Assembly: GCA_965240325.2 (NCBI GenBank)
Contig: OZ251228.1
Coordinates: forward strand, 496,001-560,000
DNA from: Rebecca billardiae RCC1528
Taxonomy: Eukaryota > Haptophyta
DNA length: 64,000 nucleotides
Direction: 5' to 3'
Part shown: positions 1 through 11,249 of the stretch, one piece after another
Layout: the number at the start of each line of letters is the position of its first letter
Position numbering within the stretch: position 1 is the stretch's first letter
Position numbers and translations under genes: made by a program
Notes under the pieces: generated by a model
What the model was told of the DNA's origin: nothing
What the model saw: only the letters and a program-made list of their open reading frames with translations
Databases searched by the model: none

Positions 1-398
1 CATGTTGCCGTGACTCGTGAGCTGGTGAGCGTCCTAGAAATCAGGGGATCTGCCTCGGAAATATTTTGCACGATTCTTCGTCAATCACCGGATTGCCCCT
101 GTTTAAGCTCGGCATGAAATGAGCCAACCAAGCTCTTCACAAGAGCTGCTCTTTCCAAAGGATTGCTCTTTCGTTCGATCATCTAATTATAAGATGTCTT
201 ACGACGCGGCAACAGTGCCGCACAGTTCTTGAGAAGCGCTCGTCACCCCGCCACAGCAACCGTATGAATCTTACGACGCGGGGCAACAGTGCCGCACAGT
301 AGTGAGAAGCGCTCGTCACCCCGCCACAGCTGCGTGGGCAAGGAGTCAAGGACACCTATTCGCCGGCGCCTCGCGGCGAGCCGGGCGCGCGCGCACCG
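1..398. other. Upstream non-coding region of the first gene
   Basis: No convincing coding sequence is visible. The left part is more AT-rich than the genes, and the right part contains the two-copy repeat listed separately. It presumably holds the promoter and 5' leader of the TIR-like gene, but I recognise no specific element. Confidence 0.5.
198..330. repeat. Two-copy direct repeat of about 60 bp, 72-bp period
   Basis: A block beginning cttacgacgcgg at 198 recurs at 270. Both copies contain the sequence acagtgccgcacagt and end in cgtcaccccgccacagc, with a few small differences. The repeat lies directly in front of the first gene. Confidence 0.8.
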
Positions 399-3175
399 AT
401 GGCGAGCGCGAGGAGTCCCATGCTCGTCACCGCGAGCGGTGCCATGCTCGCCGCCGCGCGGCGCTCCATGCCGAGCCACCGCATCACCTCGGCGAGCTCC
501 AGGGAGACCTCGGCCCACTCGCGCACGAGCGCCGCCCAGATCTCCAGCGCATCCACGCCGGGCGAGCCGGCGACGCGGCTGAAGCGCGGGCGGGTGGCGA
601 CGGCCTCGCTGCAGCACCCGACGCCAGAGTTCACGGCAGGGCGGCTCGCACGCGGGCGGGCGACGACGGCCTCGCTGAACGCGTCGCCAGTGATCAAGGC
701 AGCGCGGCCAGGGCGGCTCGCGCGCGGCCGGGCGTCCTCGGCGCACCTGCCGGGCAGGCCCACCGGGCGGCACGGGCACGCGCATCGCGACGCGCACAAG
801 CACGGCCGCAAGCCACCGTCCCGCGGCATATCGCCCTTCCTGGCCAGCCGGTTTGGTGGCGGCAGGAGCTCGCGTGTGGTGGCGGACGCGCACGGCTCGA
901 CGCGCAGGGCCTCGGGCGTGCGCGAGCCGCCGCCCGAGCGCACGGAGGAGACCGTGCGCGCCGCGCTCGAGGCGTCGAAGCTCGCAGGCCGCCGCTTCTC
1001 CGCGCGCGTGCACAGGCCGACCATCGCGGCGGGCGCCGTGCTCGGGCTGGCGGGGAGCGTGCTCGAGATCATGTACAACAACGCGCTCGGCGCGACGCTG
1101 CTCTTCCCCGGCGTCGTTGTGCTGATGCTCTCGCTGCTGCCGACCGACTGCGTGCGCATCCAGCGCACGATGTTCGCTGGTGCCCTGCTCGCCGTCGCGC
1201 TCGTCGCCGCGTACGTGTGGGCGAGCATCGTGCTGGTGGAGGCGATCGCGCGCGAGTACCCGCGCTGCTCCGACTCGGTGTTTGGCGCGCACAGCCCGAC
1301 GCTCACCCTCGTGCCCTGCTGGTTCGAGATTGGCAGCCTGGGCACGTGCGCGGGCGGCGGGCTCGTCGCCCTGCTGCTGCTTGTGGAGGTCGTCTCCAAG
1401 CTGGGCCGCCCGCCGCGCGTGCAGCTCGATGGGCTGTGGCGCGTGCTGCGCACGCTCCTCCTGTGCGCCGCCGCGCTACTCACTGTGTTTGCGGTTCTCT
1501 TCCACCTGCGATTCTCCATCGAACATCTCTGGGCGGAGATGCGCGTTGCGCTGGTCGCGCGGTACGTCGCGACGGCCGAGGCGCTGCTGCTGGCGGCGCT
1601 GCTCACGCCGAGCCGACGCACCGCGATGCACGCGTGGCTCGACTCGCACGGCGAGCCGGCGAGCGTCGCGGCGGGCATCGCCGCGCTGCTCAACGCGCGC
1701 CCCGTGAACGAGGTGCACGAGCTCGCGCGGTCGACCTTCCGCGGGATCCGTCTGGACCTGATCTGCGAGGAGCACCTGCGGAGCGCGGCGCCGATGCCCG
1801 AGCTGCACGCGTGCTCGCGGCACGCGGGCTTCGGCAGCGTCGACGCGTTCATCACGCACTCGTGGCACGACGACGCTTCGGAGAAGTGGGAGGCGCTGCA
1901 GGCGTGGCGCGCCGAGTTTGTCGCCCGCAACCACCGCGAGCCGGTCGTGTGGCTCGACAAGGCGTGCCTCAACCCCGAGAGCATCTCGGACTCGCTGCCG
2001 TGCCTGCCCATATACCTGGCCGGGTGCGACAAGCTGCTCGTGCTGATGGGGCCGACGCTGCTCACGCGGCTGTGGTGGTGCGCGCGCGGTGGCGCCGCGC
2101 CGCGCATGCCGCGCCGCGCCGCGCGCTCGCCCTCCGCCCGCGGCGCGCTCACACCCCAGCGCGCCCGGCCCGGCCCGCGCGCCCGCCCATCCGCAGCGTC
2201 GTCGAGCTCTTCATCTTCCTCAACATGGGCGGCGACCGCGCGAGGATTGAGCTGAGAGAGCTGGCGTCGATCGCGCCGCGATCGTGGCGCCGGCGGCGGA
2301 TGCCGCCGCCGCCCACGGCGTCCGCTGGCGCGGCGCGGGAGACGGCCGTAGTGGCCCCTGCGGAGCTCTACCCGGAGCCGCAGCCCGAGCCGGCGCCGGC
2401 GGCACACGCGCCGGCTGCGGAGGCGCCGCAGCGCATGACCAGTGTCTACCCGATCAACATCGCCGGCGCGACCGACGTGGACGACGACCCCACGCCCGCC
2501 GACTCGGACGTCGCCTCGCAGTCCGAGCTGGACGGCGAGCACACGCAGTGGACGCTGGACGAGCTGCTCGATCACTTTGACGTGATGGACGCCGGCTGCT
2601 CGCTGCAGCAGGACACGGAGCGGCTGCTCGCGGTGATCGAGGCGTCGTCGGGCGGCGCCGAGGCGTTCAGCGAGCGCGTGCGCCACGCGCTGCGAGGGCT
2701 GAGCAGGCCGCCCACCATCGAGTACAGCATGTCCGGCGCGCTGCGCACCATCCGGAGCATGCGCCCGAGCGGCAGCGGCGCGCAGGTCACCGGCGCCGCG
2801 GATGGCAGCGTGACGGAGGCGGGCCTGATCGGCTCGTTCAGCGGCGCGAGCTTCTCGCGCCGCGCCCGCTCGTCGTCGCGCGGCCGCTCGCCCTCGCCGC
2901 CAACCAAGAGCCCCACCGACACCGCCGATGTGAGCCCCAGCCTCTCGCCGGCTTCGCGCGCTCGGCGCGCGAGCGAGCCGCCGCGCGCCGAACAGGAGCG
3001 CAGCGCAGCGCGCCGCGCCACACGCGCCAGCGACACGCTCAGCGTGGCGAGCGCGGGCCGCCGTGACAAGCGCGGGAGCGACACGGTCTCTGTGTCCAGC
3101 ACGCAGTCGGGGGCTTCGCGGCCCCCGCGGATGGCGCCGCCTGCAGGCGACATGGTCGTCGACTCGATGGTGTAG
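399..3175 (+). CDS. Multi-spanning membrane protein with TIR-like C-terminal domain
   Basis: Two exons, 399-2077 and 2197-3175, give about 885 residues. Residues 60-117 hold three copies of an R-L-x-R-G-R motif followed by A/S-rich residues. Hydrophobic segments near residues 208-226, 232-249, 258-283, 317-335, 350-370 and perhaps 390-405 suggest five or six membrane helices. Residues about 480-575 read DAFITHSWHDD, then VVWLDKACL, LPIYLAGCDKLLVLMGP and, across the splice, RLWCVVELF. This series is seen in TIR-like or toll-type domains of algae and stramenopiles. The tail is Ser/Arg/Pro-rich and looks disordered. The splice restores RLWCVVELF, which supports the intron. The start at 399 is the first good Met; a Met at 420 is an alternative. 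By family it may be a membrane signalling protein, possibly an NADase-type TIR, but no catalytic Glu has been verified. Confidence 0.7.
2078..2196 (+). other. Spliceosomal intron in the TIR-like gene (119 bp)
   Basis: The donor is gtgcgcgcgc and the acceptor is catccgcag. Two bases of exon 1 (TG) join C from exon 2 to make Cys in RLWCVVELF, the motif expected here. The frame upstream runs into unrelated Ala/Arg sequence if it is not spliced. Confidence 0.8.
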
Positions 3176-3510
3176 CGCGTGGCGGTGGCGGTGGTTCGTG
3201 GTGCGGCAAGTCGGCCGGAAGGACGCTGCGGAGCCTGCCGCGAGATGTTGACGCCTCCGGCGATAGAGCTCCGGCCTCCGGCCCGCAACTTACGACGTGC
3301 CGCAACCTTGGCACCGCAACATTTACACCGCGCACGGGACCGCCGAGCGAGGACCGCGCTGCCAACATGCGTAATGTAGTGCGAGCCGTAATTCATCAAT
3401 GACGACTACTACGGTCCGGACTACGCGATGACGATTCCGCGACTCCATACTCATCCCTCCAGCGCAGTAGGGGTATGTAAAGTAGGTCCGTACAGTACAG
3501 TACAAGCACG

Positions 3511-6500
3511 ATGGCGGCGGCCACGACGCCCACAGTGCTCATGCCCAAGGTGGCCCCACCCAAGCCAAGGGGGGGCTCGGCGCGCGCGCCAGGCGCGCGG
3601 GCCAACGGCGCCGCCATGGAGGCGCTCGCTGAGGCCACCGCGCTGCCCGTCGACTCGCTCTTTCGCCTCGAGCGCCTCGACCTCGCCGAGTGCGCGCTCA
3701 GCGACGCTGCGCACGGCTCGGCGCTCGCCAACGTCGCGCGGCACAACCGCGGCCTCACCGAGCTCGACCTGAGCCGCAACGAGCTCGGCGATGCGGCTCT
3801 CGCGCTGCTCGCGCCTCTTGCCGCCGCGCACCCGTCGCTGCGCACGCTTGACCTGCAGCAGAACCGGCTCACGGCCGCATCGGGCCCAGCGCTCGCGCGG
3901 CTCGCCGGGCCGACGCGCGCGCAGCCCGCACCACAGCTCGCCGAGCTGAAGGTGAGCTCGAACCCGCTCGGCGACGCGGTGGCGCTCGTCCTGGCCGGCG
4001 CGCTCGTCCGCGCCGCCGAGTCGCGCCTCGAGGCGCTGCACATGTCGCGCGCGCGCGTGGGCGAAGAGGGCGGCATCGCGCTCGCTCGCGCCGTGCGGCC
4101 CGCCGCGTCGGGCGGCGCGCCCGCGCTGCGCGTGCTCTACCTGGCGTACAACGAGCTCGGCGACCGCGCGGCGCAGGCCCTCGCCGAGTCGCTCGCCGAG
4201 CGCCGGCCCGGCGCGGGCGCGGCCGGCGGCACGGCGCTGCGTGAGCTCTACCTCTCGGGGAATGTGGGTATTACTGACGTGGGTGCGGTCGCGCTAGTCG
4301 GCGCGTTTGGCCCGCCGTCGGCCGACGCGGAGGAGGAGGAGGCGACGGCGGTGGCGGAGGCGGCGGCGGCGAACGCCACGCGCGCCGCGGACGCCGTGAC
4401 TGGCGCTGTCGCCGCCGCTGCCGCCGCGGCGGCGGCGGGCGCGGACCCGCCCGCTCACAGCGTCGCGCCGCCCATGCCGCCGCAGCCGCCGCCGCCGCAG
4501 CCTCCGATGCCGCCGCCGGCCGCCTCCGCTCCGGGGCTGCGTGTGCTCTCGTTGAAGGCGCTGGCCCTGACCGACCTGACCGCGGCGGCGTGCGCGCGCG
4601 CGCTGGTGAGCGGGCCTGGCCGGCCGGAGGCGGTCTACCTCGGCCCGGGCACGCGCATCACCACCGACGGCGAGGCCATCCTGTCAGGGCTCCTATTGCT
4701 CGCGCCTTCCGTTTACGTTCTCTCCGCGCCCTCGGGCGAGATGTACGGCGCGCGGCTGCGGCGCGCGCTCGCGGCCGGCCCCGCGGCGGTGCTCGGCCCC
4801 GCCGCGGCGTCGCTCGCCGCGTGCCTCTCCGCGCTGCCCGCCGACGCGCAGCCCGCAGCGCTCGCGCGTGCGTGCATCGGCGTGTCGCGCGCGCGGCCGC
4901 TCAGTGCGTTTCACTTCTGCGCCGAGCTCGCGGCCGCGTGCGGCGCGCGCGCGCGCGCGCTCGCGGCCGCCGACGCGCGCGTCGCCGAGGCGGCGGAGAG
5001 CGCGCGGCTGTACGCGCAGCTGGCGGCGTGCGCGATGCTCGTGCAGCCGCCGCGCGCCGTGCGCTCGGCGCAGGCCGCGCGCGCGCGCGGCGCGAGCCCC
5101 GCTGACCACGGCGCGGGCGCGCCCATGCCGTACGCTCGCGCCGCGCCGCCGCCGAGCGCGGCGCGAGGCGGCGGCGAGCGGAGCGTCGACGGGACGTTCG
5201 CGGCAGACGAGCTCGGCGGCGCCGAGTTTATCGTCGCCGGGTTCGAGCTCACCCTCCGGCACCAGCTCAGCGTGATCGTCGCCCTGCCGGCGATGCAGCG
5301 CGGCCTGAGCCGCTCGCTGCGCGGCTCAGCCGCCGAGTACGCAGCATGGCTGTCCTCCAAAGGGTCCGAGCTGCCCGCCGCGTGGCGCCGGCCGTTCGAC
5401 CGCCGCGACGTCGCATTCGCGGCGGTGTTCCTGACGCTGCAGCTGGCTCTCGTGCAGCCGCTGTGCCTGCTCGCGCTCACGCTGTGCCCGCCGGCCGAGC
5501 CCCTCCTCGCGCGCGCGACCGCGCTCGGCCGCGAGGGCGGCGGCCGGTGCTCCGGCGGCAGCATCTGGCGTCCAATGGAGCGAGCGCTCGACGCTTCGGT
5601 GGCGCCGGACGTGGCGGCGGCGTCCCAGGCGTTCGGCCCGGCGCACGCCGAGGCCTTCTTCGGCGCGCACCGCCCGTGGCGCGCGCGCGCGCTCTGGGCC
5701 GCAGACCCGTGGCTCAAGCTCGGCCTGGACCTGGGAGCGAGCTTTGTGCTGCTCGTCTTGTGTGTCTCTCTGCCCGCAGAGGCGGCGCCGGGCGCAAACG
5801 CGCGCCGCGCGGCGTGGGCGCTGGCCATCGTGCTGGGCGCGGTGTCGACCGAGCTCGAGGAGCTCGCCGCCGAGGCGTGGCGGCACGGCTCGGCCGCGCG
5901 CGCGCTCGTGCACTACCTGCTGCATGACGAGTTCAACTGGTTCGATCTGTTCGGATTGCTGTTGGCTGGTGTCGGGCTGAGCGCGCACGTGCGCGCGGCG
6001 GCGCGGCAGGCGGGCGGCTCGGCGTGGGCCGCGCTCGCGTCCGACGCCGCGCACCCCGAGGCGGGCGCCGCCGGCCCGGGCTGGGGCGGTGCCGAGCACG
6101 ACGCCGAGCTGCCGTGGCCCTGGGCCCTCGCGCCCGAGGAGCGCGTGCCCGCGTGGGCGCACCGATGCCTGGCAGTCGCCGTCGGGCTGCTTGCCGTGCG
6201 ACTGCTCCGCATCTTCTCGCTCTCGAACCGGCTCGGCCCGTTCTCCCTGATGGCCTTCCGCATGGGCGTGGACGTGGCCAAGGTGGGCGCGATCGCCGCG
6301 CCGATCCTGCTCGCGTTCACGTGCACGCTGCACACGCTCGTCAAGACCGCGGCGGTCGACGCGCACTTTGAACAGCTCGCGCGCGGCGCCGAGCGCGCGC
6401 GAGCGGCGCCGGGCGGCCGCGCGGCCGGCCGGGTGCTGCTCGCCGCCGCGGCCAGCGCCGACGGGGCGCTCCTCGCGGCGCGGGGCGTGGGCGCCGCCCC

Positions 6501-7901
6501 GGCCGCCGCCGCCGCCCCTCCGGCGGCGCCGGCGGCCGACGACGAGTGCGCCGCGGAGGCGGCCATGTCCGCCATCGAGGCTGACTTCGGGACCAACTTG
6601 TGGCAGGCCGCGGCGGTGCTGAGCGAGATGGTGCTGGGCGGCGAGTCCGCGCCCTTCGACTGCCTGCGCCGCTCGGCGGCGGGCTGGCTGGCGTGGTGGG
6701 TCGAGGCGGCGTTCGAGGTGGTGCTCGTGATCCTGCTGCTGAACATGATCATCGCAGCGATGGCGAAGACGTTTGACAGCATCTACGTGCGCGCGCGGCG
6801 GCGGCGGCGCGCGCGGCGCGGCGTGTCAGCCGCTCCTCTGCCGCAGTGCCGCCGCCGTGCTCAGATCGGGCGCCTCCGCCCCTGGCCGCCGCGCGGCCGG
6901 CGCCGTGCCCGCGCGCGCGTGCCGCGTGCCCATCCGCGCGCCCGCTGCCGCCGCGCGCCGCTCCGCGCGCGCGCTGCTCCTCCGCTGCGCAGGAGAGCAT
7001 TGATGCGACCTCCATGCTGGTGCGCGCCAAGCTCATCCGGAATGCATGGTACCTGCCGTACGCGCCGCCGCCCCTCAACCTGCTCGGCATCCCCGCGCGA
7101 CTGGCGGCTGCCGCGTGGCGTGCCGCTGCAGCGGCGCAGCGGCCGCACCACGCCGCTTCGGCCGACGACGCCAAGGCGTGGCCGCTGGCCGGCGGCGGCG
7201 GAGGTGCGGAGGGCGAGTCGGCGCGCTCGCGCTCGCGCTCGCTGCGCCGCCGCGGCACCGCGCGCGCGCTCGGGCCGACCACGTACTGGCAGCTGCACGA
7301 GGATGAGCACGACCGCGCGCGCGACGACGACGTCGAGCAGGCGGCGTCGGCGGCGGTGCAAGCCCTCGGCGCGGCGCGGATGAGCGACGTGCGCGCAGCG
7401 GGCGCAGCGGGCGCGCCCGCGGCGGCGGCGGGCGGTGGCCCGGCGGCGGAGCGGCAAGCGTCTCTGGAGCAAAGGCGAGCGTGGCGCGCGAGTGCGGACG
7501 CGCGCACCGCGCACTACCACCGCACCATGAGCGCGTGGCGCCAGAGGCAGTCGGCTCTCGAGCGCGGCGCCTCGGAGTCGGGGGGCGCCGACGGAGCGTG
7601 GGCGGCGCGCGGCGGCAGCGGCCTCGTCGGCACGCCGGACCCGACGGACGCGGACGTGCTCGAGCTGCTGGGCTACCTTGCAGAGCACGCGCCCGACGTG
7701 GACGAGGGCGAGCGCTGGCGGCGCGCCTTCAGCCGGCGGCTCACGGGGATGGAGCGCAGGGTGATGCAGGCGCTGAACGCGCACGCGCGCGAGCTGGCCG
7801 CGATCGCGAGACTCGCGGCGGACACCTCGGCCCGCGTGAAGGCGCTCGGCGCGACGACGATCGGGCCACCGGGACCCGATGCCACCTCGTCAGCACAGTG
7901 A
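3511..7901 (+). CDS. LRR-domain TRP-type ion channel
   Basis: Exons 3511-6786 and 6993-7901 give 1,394 residues. Residues about 50-275 contain RNI-type leucine-rich repeats, for example LTELDLSRNELGDAALALL, LRTLDLQQNRLTAASG and LRVLYLAYNELGDRAAQAL, with one more after an Ala/Pro-rich insert. Hydrophobic spans lie near residues 635-655, 737-758, 770-785, 812-830, 887-905, 925-946 and 1068-1086. LAVRLLRIFSLSNRLGP looks like a TRP S4-S5 region. NLWQAAAVLSEMVLGG is a candidate pore helix, and VVLVILLLNMIIAAMAKTF resembles the S6 of TRPM/TRPV channels. After splicing, FDSIY runs into ESIDATSMLVRAKLI and then PPPLNLLGIP, a typical post-S6 context. It is likely a cation channel; selectivity and gating cannot be read. 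The start is the first Met of the open frame. Confidence 0.75.
6787..6992 (+). other. Spliceosomal intron in the LRR-TRP gene (206 bp)
   Basis: The donor gtgcgcgcgc follows a complete Tyr codon, and the acceptor gctgcgcag precedes GAG AGC. Phase 0 splicing puts the S6 end directly next to the PPPLNLLG segment, as in other protist TRP channels. Unspliced, the frame is Arg-rich and stops at 7383. Confidence 0.75.
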
Positions 7902-8919
7902 TGAGCGCCTGGTTCACAAGGCCGACCCAGCACGGCACCGGCAGGCGGCACCGGAAAGCCAAGGCAGCGGAAGGCACCGACCGGCCTCGCGTTCCGACTT
8001 CCGAGTCCGGGCAAGCTGCAGTAAGTAAACTTCAGTTCCACCCGTCCCAGCCCAGTACGTCAAGCTCCGTCGGGGGCCGGCCGCTGACTCAGCGAAAACA
8101 TTTGAAAAGAAATGGCCGTCCGCCGCGCGGGCAGCTTCGCTCTGGTCGTGCGCGTGCGCGTAGGCGAGGGCTGTGCGACGGCGCGTCAGGTGGGCTGGTC
8201 TGGTAGTACCTCAGAAACCCTTCCGGCGCTCATGTCTCGGCTTCCCGGCGTCTTCTGCGCCCATGCTCACTAGCCGAGCGGGTGCGTTTCAACAACAGGC
8301 CGGCAGGCGCCTACGCCACCGCTTCATCGCACAGAGTAGGCTGCAGGAGCCAGGCGCGCGCTGTCTGGAGAGAGGGCCAGTGTATATGTTTCCAATGCGC
8401 GCGCGCTCAAGGCGCCATTCGAGCGCGTGTCGCGGGCAGAAGCGGACTCAGTAGGCAATGCTTGGCTTTGGCGACCGTTGCAGTCGAGCCGCGCTAGCAG
8501 GCGGAGGAGGGCCCAAGGCGGCACATGTCTGCTGCGCCGAAGGTCGCTTACACGTGTGCACTGAGGATGAGCGCAACGCGCCGCCGCTCCAGCCATCTCA
8601 GCCGCCGCAGTCAAGCGCGCGCGACGGGCGCTGTGACGGGCCTTGGTGCTCATCTCGCCTCGAGGCGCACCTGCGCGCACTGTGTCCGGGAGCTCATGAC
8701 CGTCCATGGAACCTCATGAGCCCGCTGAGCCGGGACGGGCTCACGGGCTTTCTGGGACGGGTGGCGGGGACGGGCGCCCGCGCACAGCTGCAGGCCGAGC
8801 GAGCGACCGGCGCGGACTTGTCCAACGTCTCCAGTCACGAAATAGCTGCTCTTCGACCGGGCCGATCGCGTCCGCCAGCCCGGCCATCCCGCGTGGTCCG
8901 CTCCCCGCAACTCGCCATC
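7902..8919. other. Intergenic region
   Basis: This separates the channel stop from the SPFH-like start. Translations are short and Arg/Ala-biased, with no domain signatures. It presumably contains the 3' end of the channel gene and the promoter of the next gene. I see no distinct element in it. Confidence 0.5.
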
Positions 8920-10639
8920 ATGGCCCGCGGCGGCGACTTCCGCGACGGAACGTACCGCAAGCGCGTCTTCGTTGGCAAGCGCACTGTCAAGGAGGGCGAG
9001 GTCTGCGCGATCTGGAACCTGCGCGGCGAGCACAAGCTGGTCGTCGGCCCGCGCCGCCGCTGGATCTTCATGAGCGACGTGCGCTTCCTCGACCGCTACA
9101 CGGCGGACCAGAACCAGTACCTCGTCGTGGTGCACAAGAATGGGATGAAGGAGCACCTCCGCGGCCCACTCTCCATGCACCTCGATCCCGTGCACCACCA
9201 GCAGATCTCCGTCGACCAGGGCATCACGCTCGAGAACTTTGAGGCCGTCATCGTGTACCGCGAGATCGGCCGGCCGGCGCCGGGGCCCGTGGGCACGCCG
9301 CTGGCGGCGAAGAAGGCGGGGAAGGGCCAGGTGACGCGCATCGAGGGAAAAAAGGCCGTCGCTGGCGGCTGGGGCGACGGCCCGCCGCTCGCCAACGACA
9401 GCGACGTCGAGCGCGCGGTCCCGATCGTCGAGCGCCGCGTCATCCGCGGCCCGACCCTCTTCTTCCCCGCGGCGAACGAGTGGTGCGCGCGCGGCGCTGC
9501 GCGCGCACGCGCCGGCGGGTAGCTGGCTCCGGCCACTGCCCCCCGCCCGCGCCGCGCCGACCTCCGCCCCGCCCCGCCCCGCGCGCGCCGCCGCGGGCGG
9601 CAGGATTCACTCCTTCTCGTGGCACGGCGCCGTGCCGGCCTCGAAGAGGGCTGGCGGCACCAGCCCCACGAGCAACCCCTCCGCCATCCGGAACGGCGAT
9701 TGGAACTCGTCGAGCCGCGAGCGCGGGCGCAAGTCCTACGAAGACGCGGGGGCGGAGGACGAGCTCGCCCTGCAGCGCGGCGACAAGGCGCCGCACCAGC
9801 TCAAGTTCACCAAGCTCAACCTGACGCCCAAGCAGCTGTACTACGATGTGCGCGGCGTGCGCACGGCCGACGACGCGCAGATCAACATCTCGCTGATGCT
9901 CTTCTACACGCTGACGGGCATCGAGCGGATGCTGGACACGACGCAGGACCCGATCGGCGACTTCATCAACGCGATCAGCGCCGACGTGATGTCGTTCGCC
10001 GCGGAGAAGTCCTACGAGCAGGTCCTCGCGTCCTCGGCCGCGCTCTCGGACGTCGCGACGTTCCCGATCCTCGCGCAGCGCGCGCAGTCGATCGGCTTCA
10101 CGATGGACAAGGTGGTGTACCGCGGGCTGCACACCTCGTCCCACCTGCAGGAGCTGCACAACAAGTCGGTCACCAACGCGACCAAGCTGCGCCTCGACGC
10201 GCTCGACGCCGAGCAGGAGCAGAAGAAGCTCGACCTCGAGTCGCGACGCGCGTCGGAGCGCGAGGATGCCACGCTGCGTGCGGAGGCGGCGCGCGCAGAC
10301 GAGCGGCGCGCGCTCGCGGACAAGGAGCACGAGCAGCGGCTGCGCCACCTCGCCGACGTGCAGCGCGCCGAGCTCGAGCACGCGAAGCACAAGCAGGAGA
10401 CCGAGCTCACCTACCTCGGCGCGCTCGCTCAGCAGGGTGTCGACCTCACGCAGCTGCTGGTCGCGCGCGAGGAGTCGCGGCCGACGCAGCACATTCGGGT
10501 CGACGGCGCGGCCGCGCAGCTCGCCAAGGTGCACATCGCCGGTGAGCCCGCGCCGCACGCGGGGTCGGCGCGAGCGGTGGGCTCTGGCGCGGGCACCGAG
10601 GGCTCGTCGGCGTGGCCGCAGCTCTTCCGCGCGTCGTGA
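8920..10639 (+). CDS. Major-vault/SPFH (band 7)-like protein, short form
   Basis: Exons 8920-9482 and 9604-10639 give 532 residues starting MARGGDFRDGTYRKRVF. The N-terminal half has GEHKLVVGPRRRW, LDRYTADQNQYLVVV and EHLRGPLSMHLDPV, which resemble the short beta repeats of major vault protein. The splice makes NEWIHSFSWHG. The middle, from KFTKLNLTPKQLYYD through NISLMLFYTLTGIERML to IGDFINAISADVMSF, looks like a band-7/SPFH (vault shoulder) fold. It is followed by a charged helix of Glu, Arg, Lys and Gln that is probably a coiled coil. Animal vault protein is near 870 residues, so this is a shortened relative or a separate SPFH family. No membrane segment is evident. The likely role is a self-assembling scaffold, inferred from the fold only. 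Confidence 0.65.
9483..9603 (+). other. Spliceosomal intron in the SPFH-like gene (121 bp)
   Basis: The donor gtgcgcgcgg comes after two bases of a Trp codon, and the acceptor gcgggcggcag precedes G ATT CAC. Splicing restores EWIHSFSWHG, a motif that fits the vault/SPFH family. Without it the first frame stops at 9522. Confidence 0.85.
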
Positions 10640-11249
10640 CCACGCGTCGGGCACAGCGAGCACACCCAGATCCGCTGCTCATCATCGCGTGCATCATCAT
10701 CAGCGACCACGAGCTCAGCAGTCGCAGCGGCGAGCCGATAAATTTGAGGCGAATGTCTTGTCACTGAGACTTGACCACTCCGCGGGCGGCCCCGTCACCC
10801 GGCGCGGTACACGGGACCGCGCCGATCAGTGTGACGGTGAGAATCCGATTGTCTGCGCGCGCTGTCGCCGTGCCAGGTCTCACGTGCAGGCGAGCTGCTG
10901 CAGGCCAGCGCCTCGGCTGCTGTCACAGAAGCCTGGTCGGATGGGAGCTACGGTGCCGAAAGCATGCATGCCTCCATCTGTCAGTGCACTGGCACGGGCG
11001 TTCGCGCGCACGTCCGCGCGCTCCCGCCCTGTCCGGTGTGGGAAGCGAGCCAGCGGGAGGCCTTGATGAGTTGATTCATTCCGCCATCGACAGGCCGCAA
11101 CGACCTGCTTGCGTTGCGCCGAACGCGCGGCAGCCAAAAAGCAGCACTCCCAGACCGCCGAGAGGGCGAGCAAGCCGCCATTTCCGCGGCGTCTGGAAAG
11201 CTTGGAAGGAACGACGCGGAGCCGGGGAGGCACCCCGGCTCCGGGCGCG
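10640..11249. other. Intergenic region
   Basis: No coding sequence is supported. The open frame of the next gene extends back to 11109, but the residues before the Met at 11250 are low-complexity and lack any domain. This is probably leader and promoter sequence. Confidence 0.5.
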
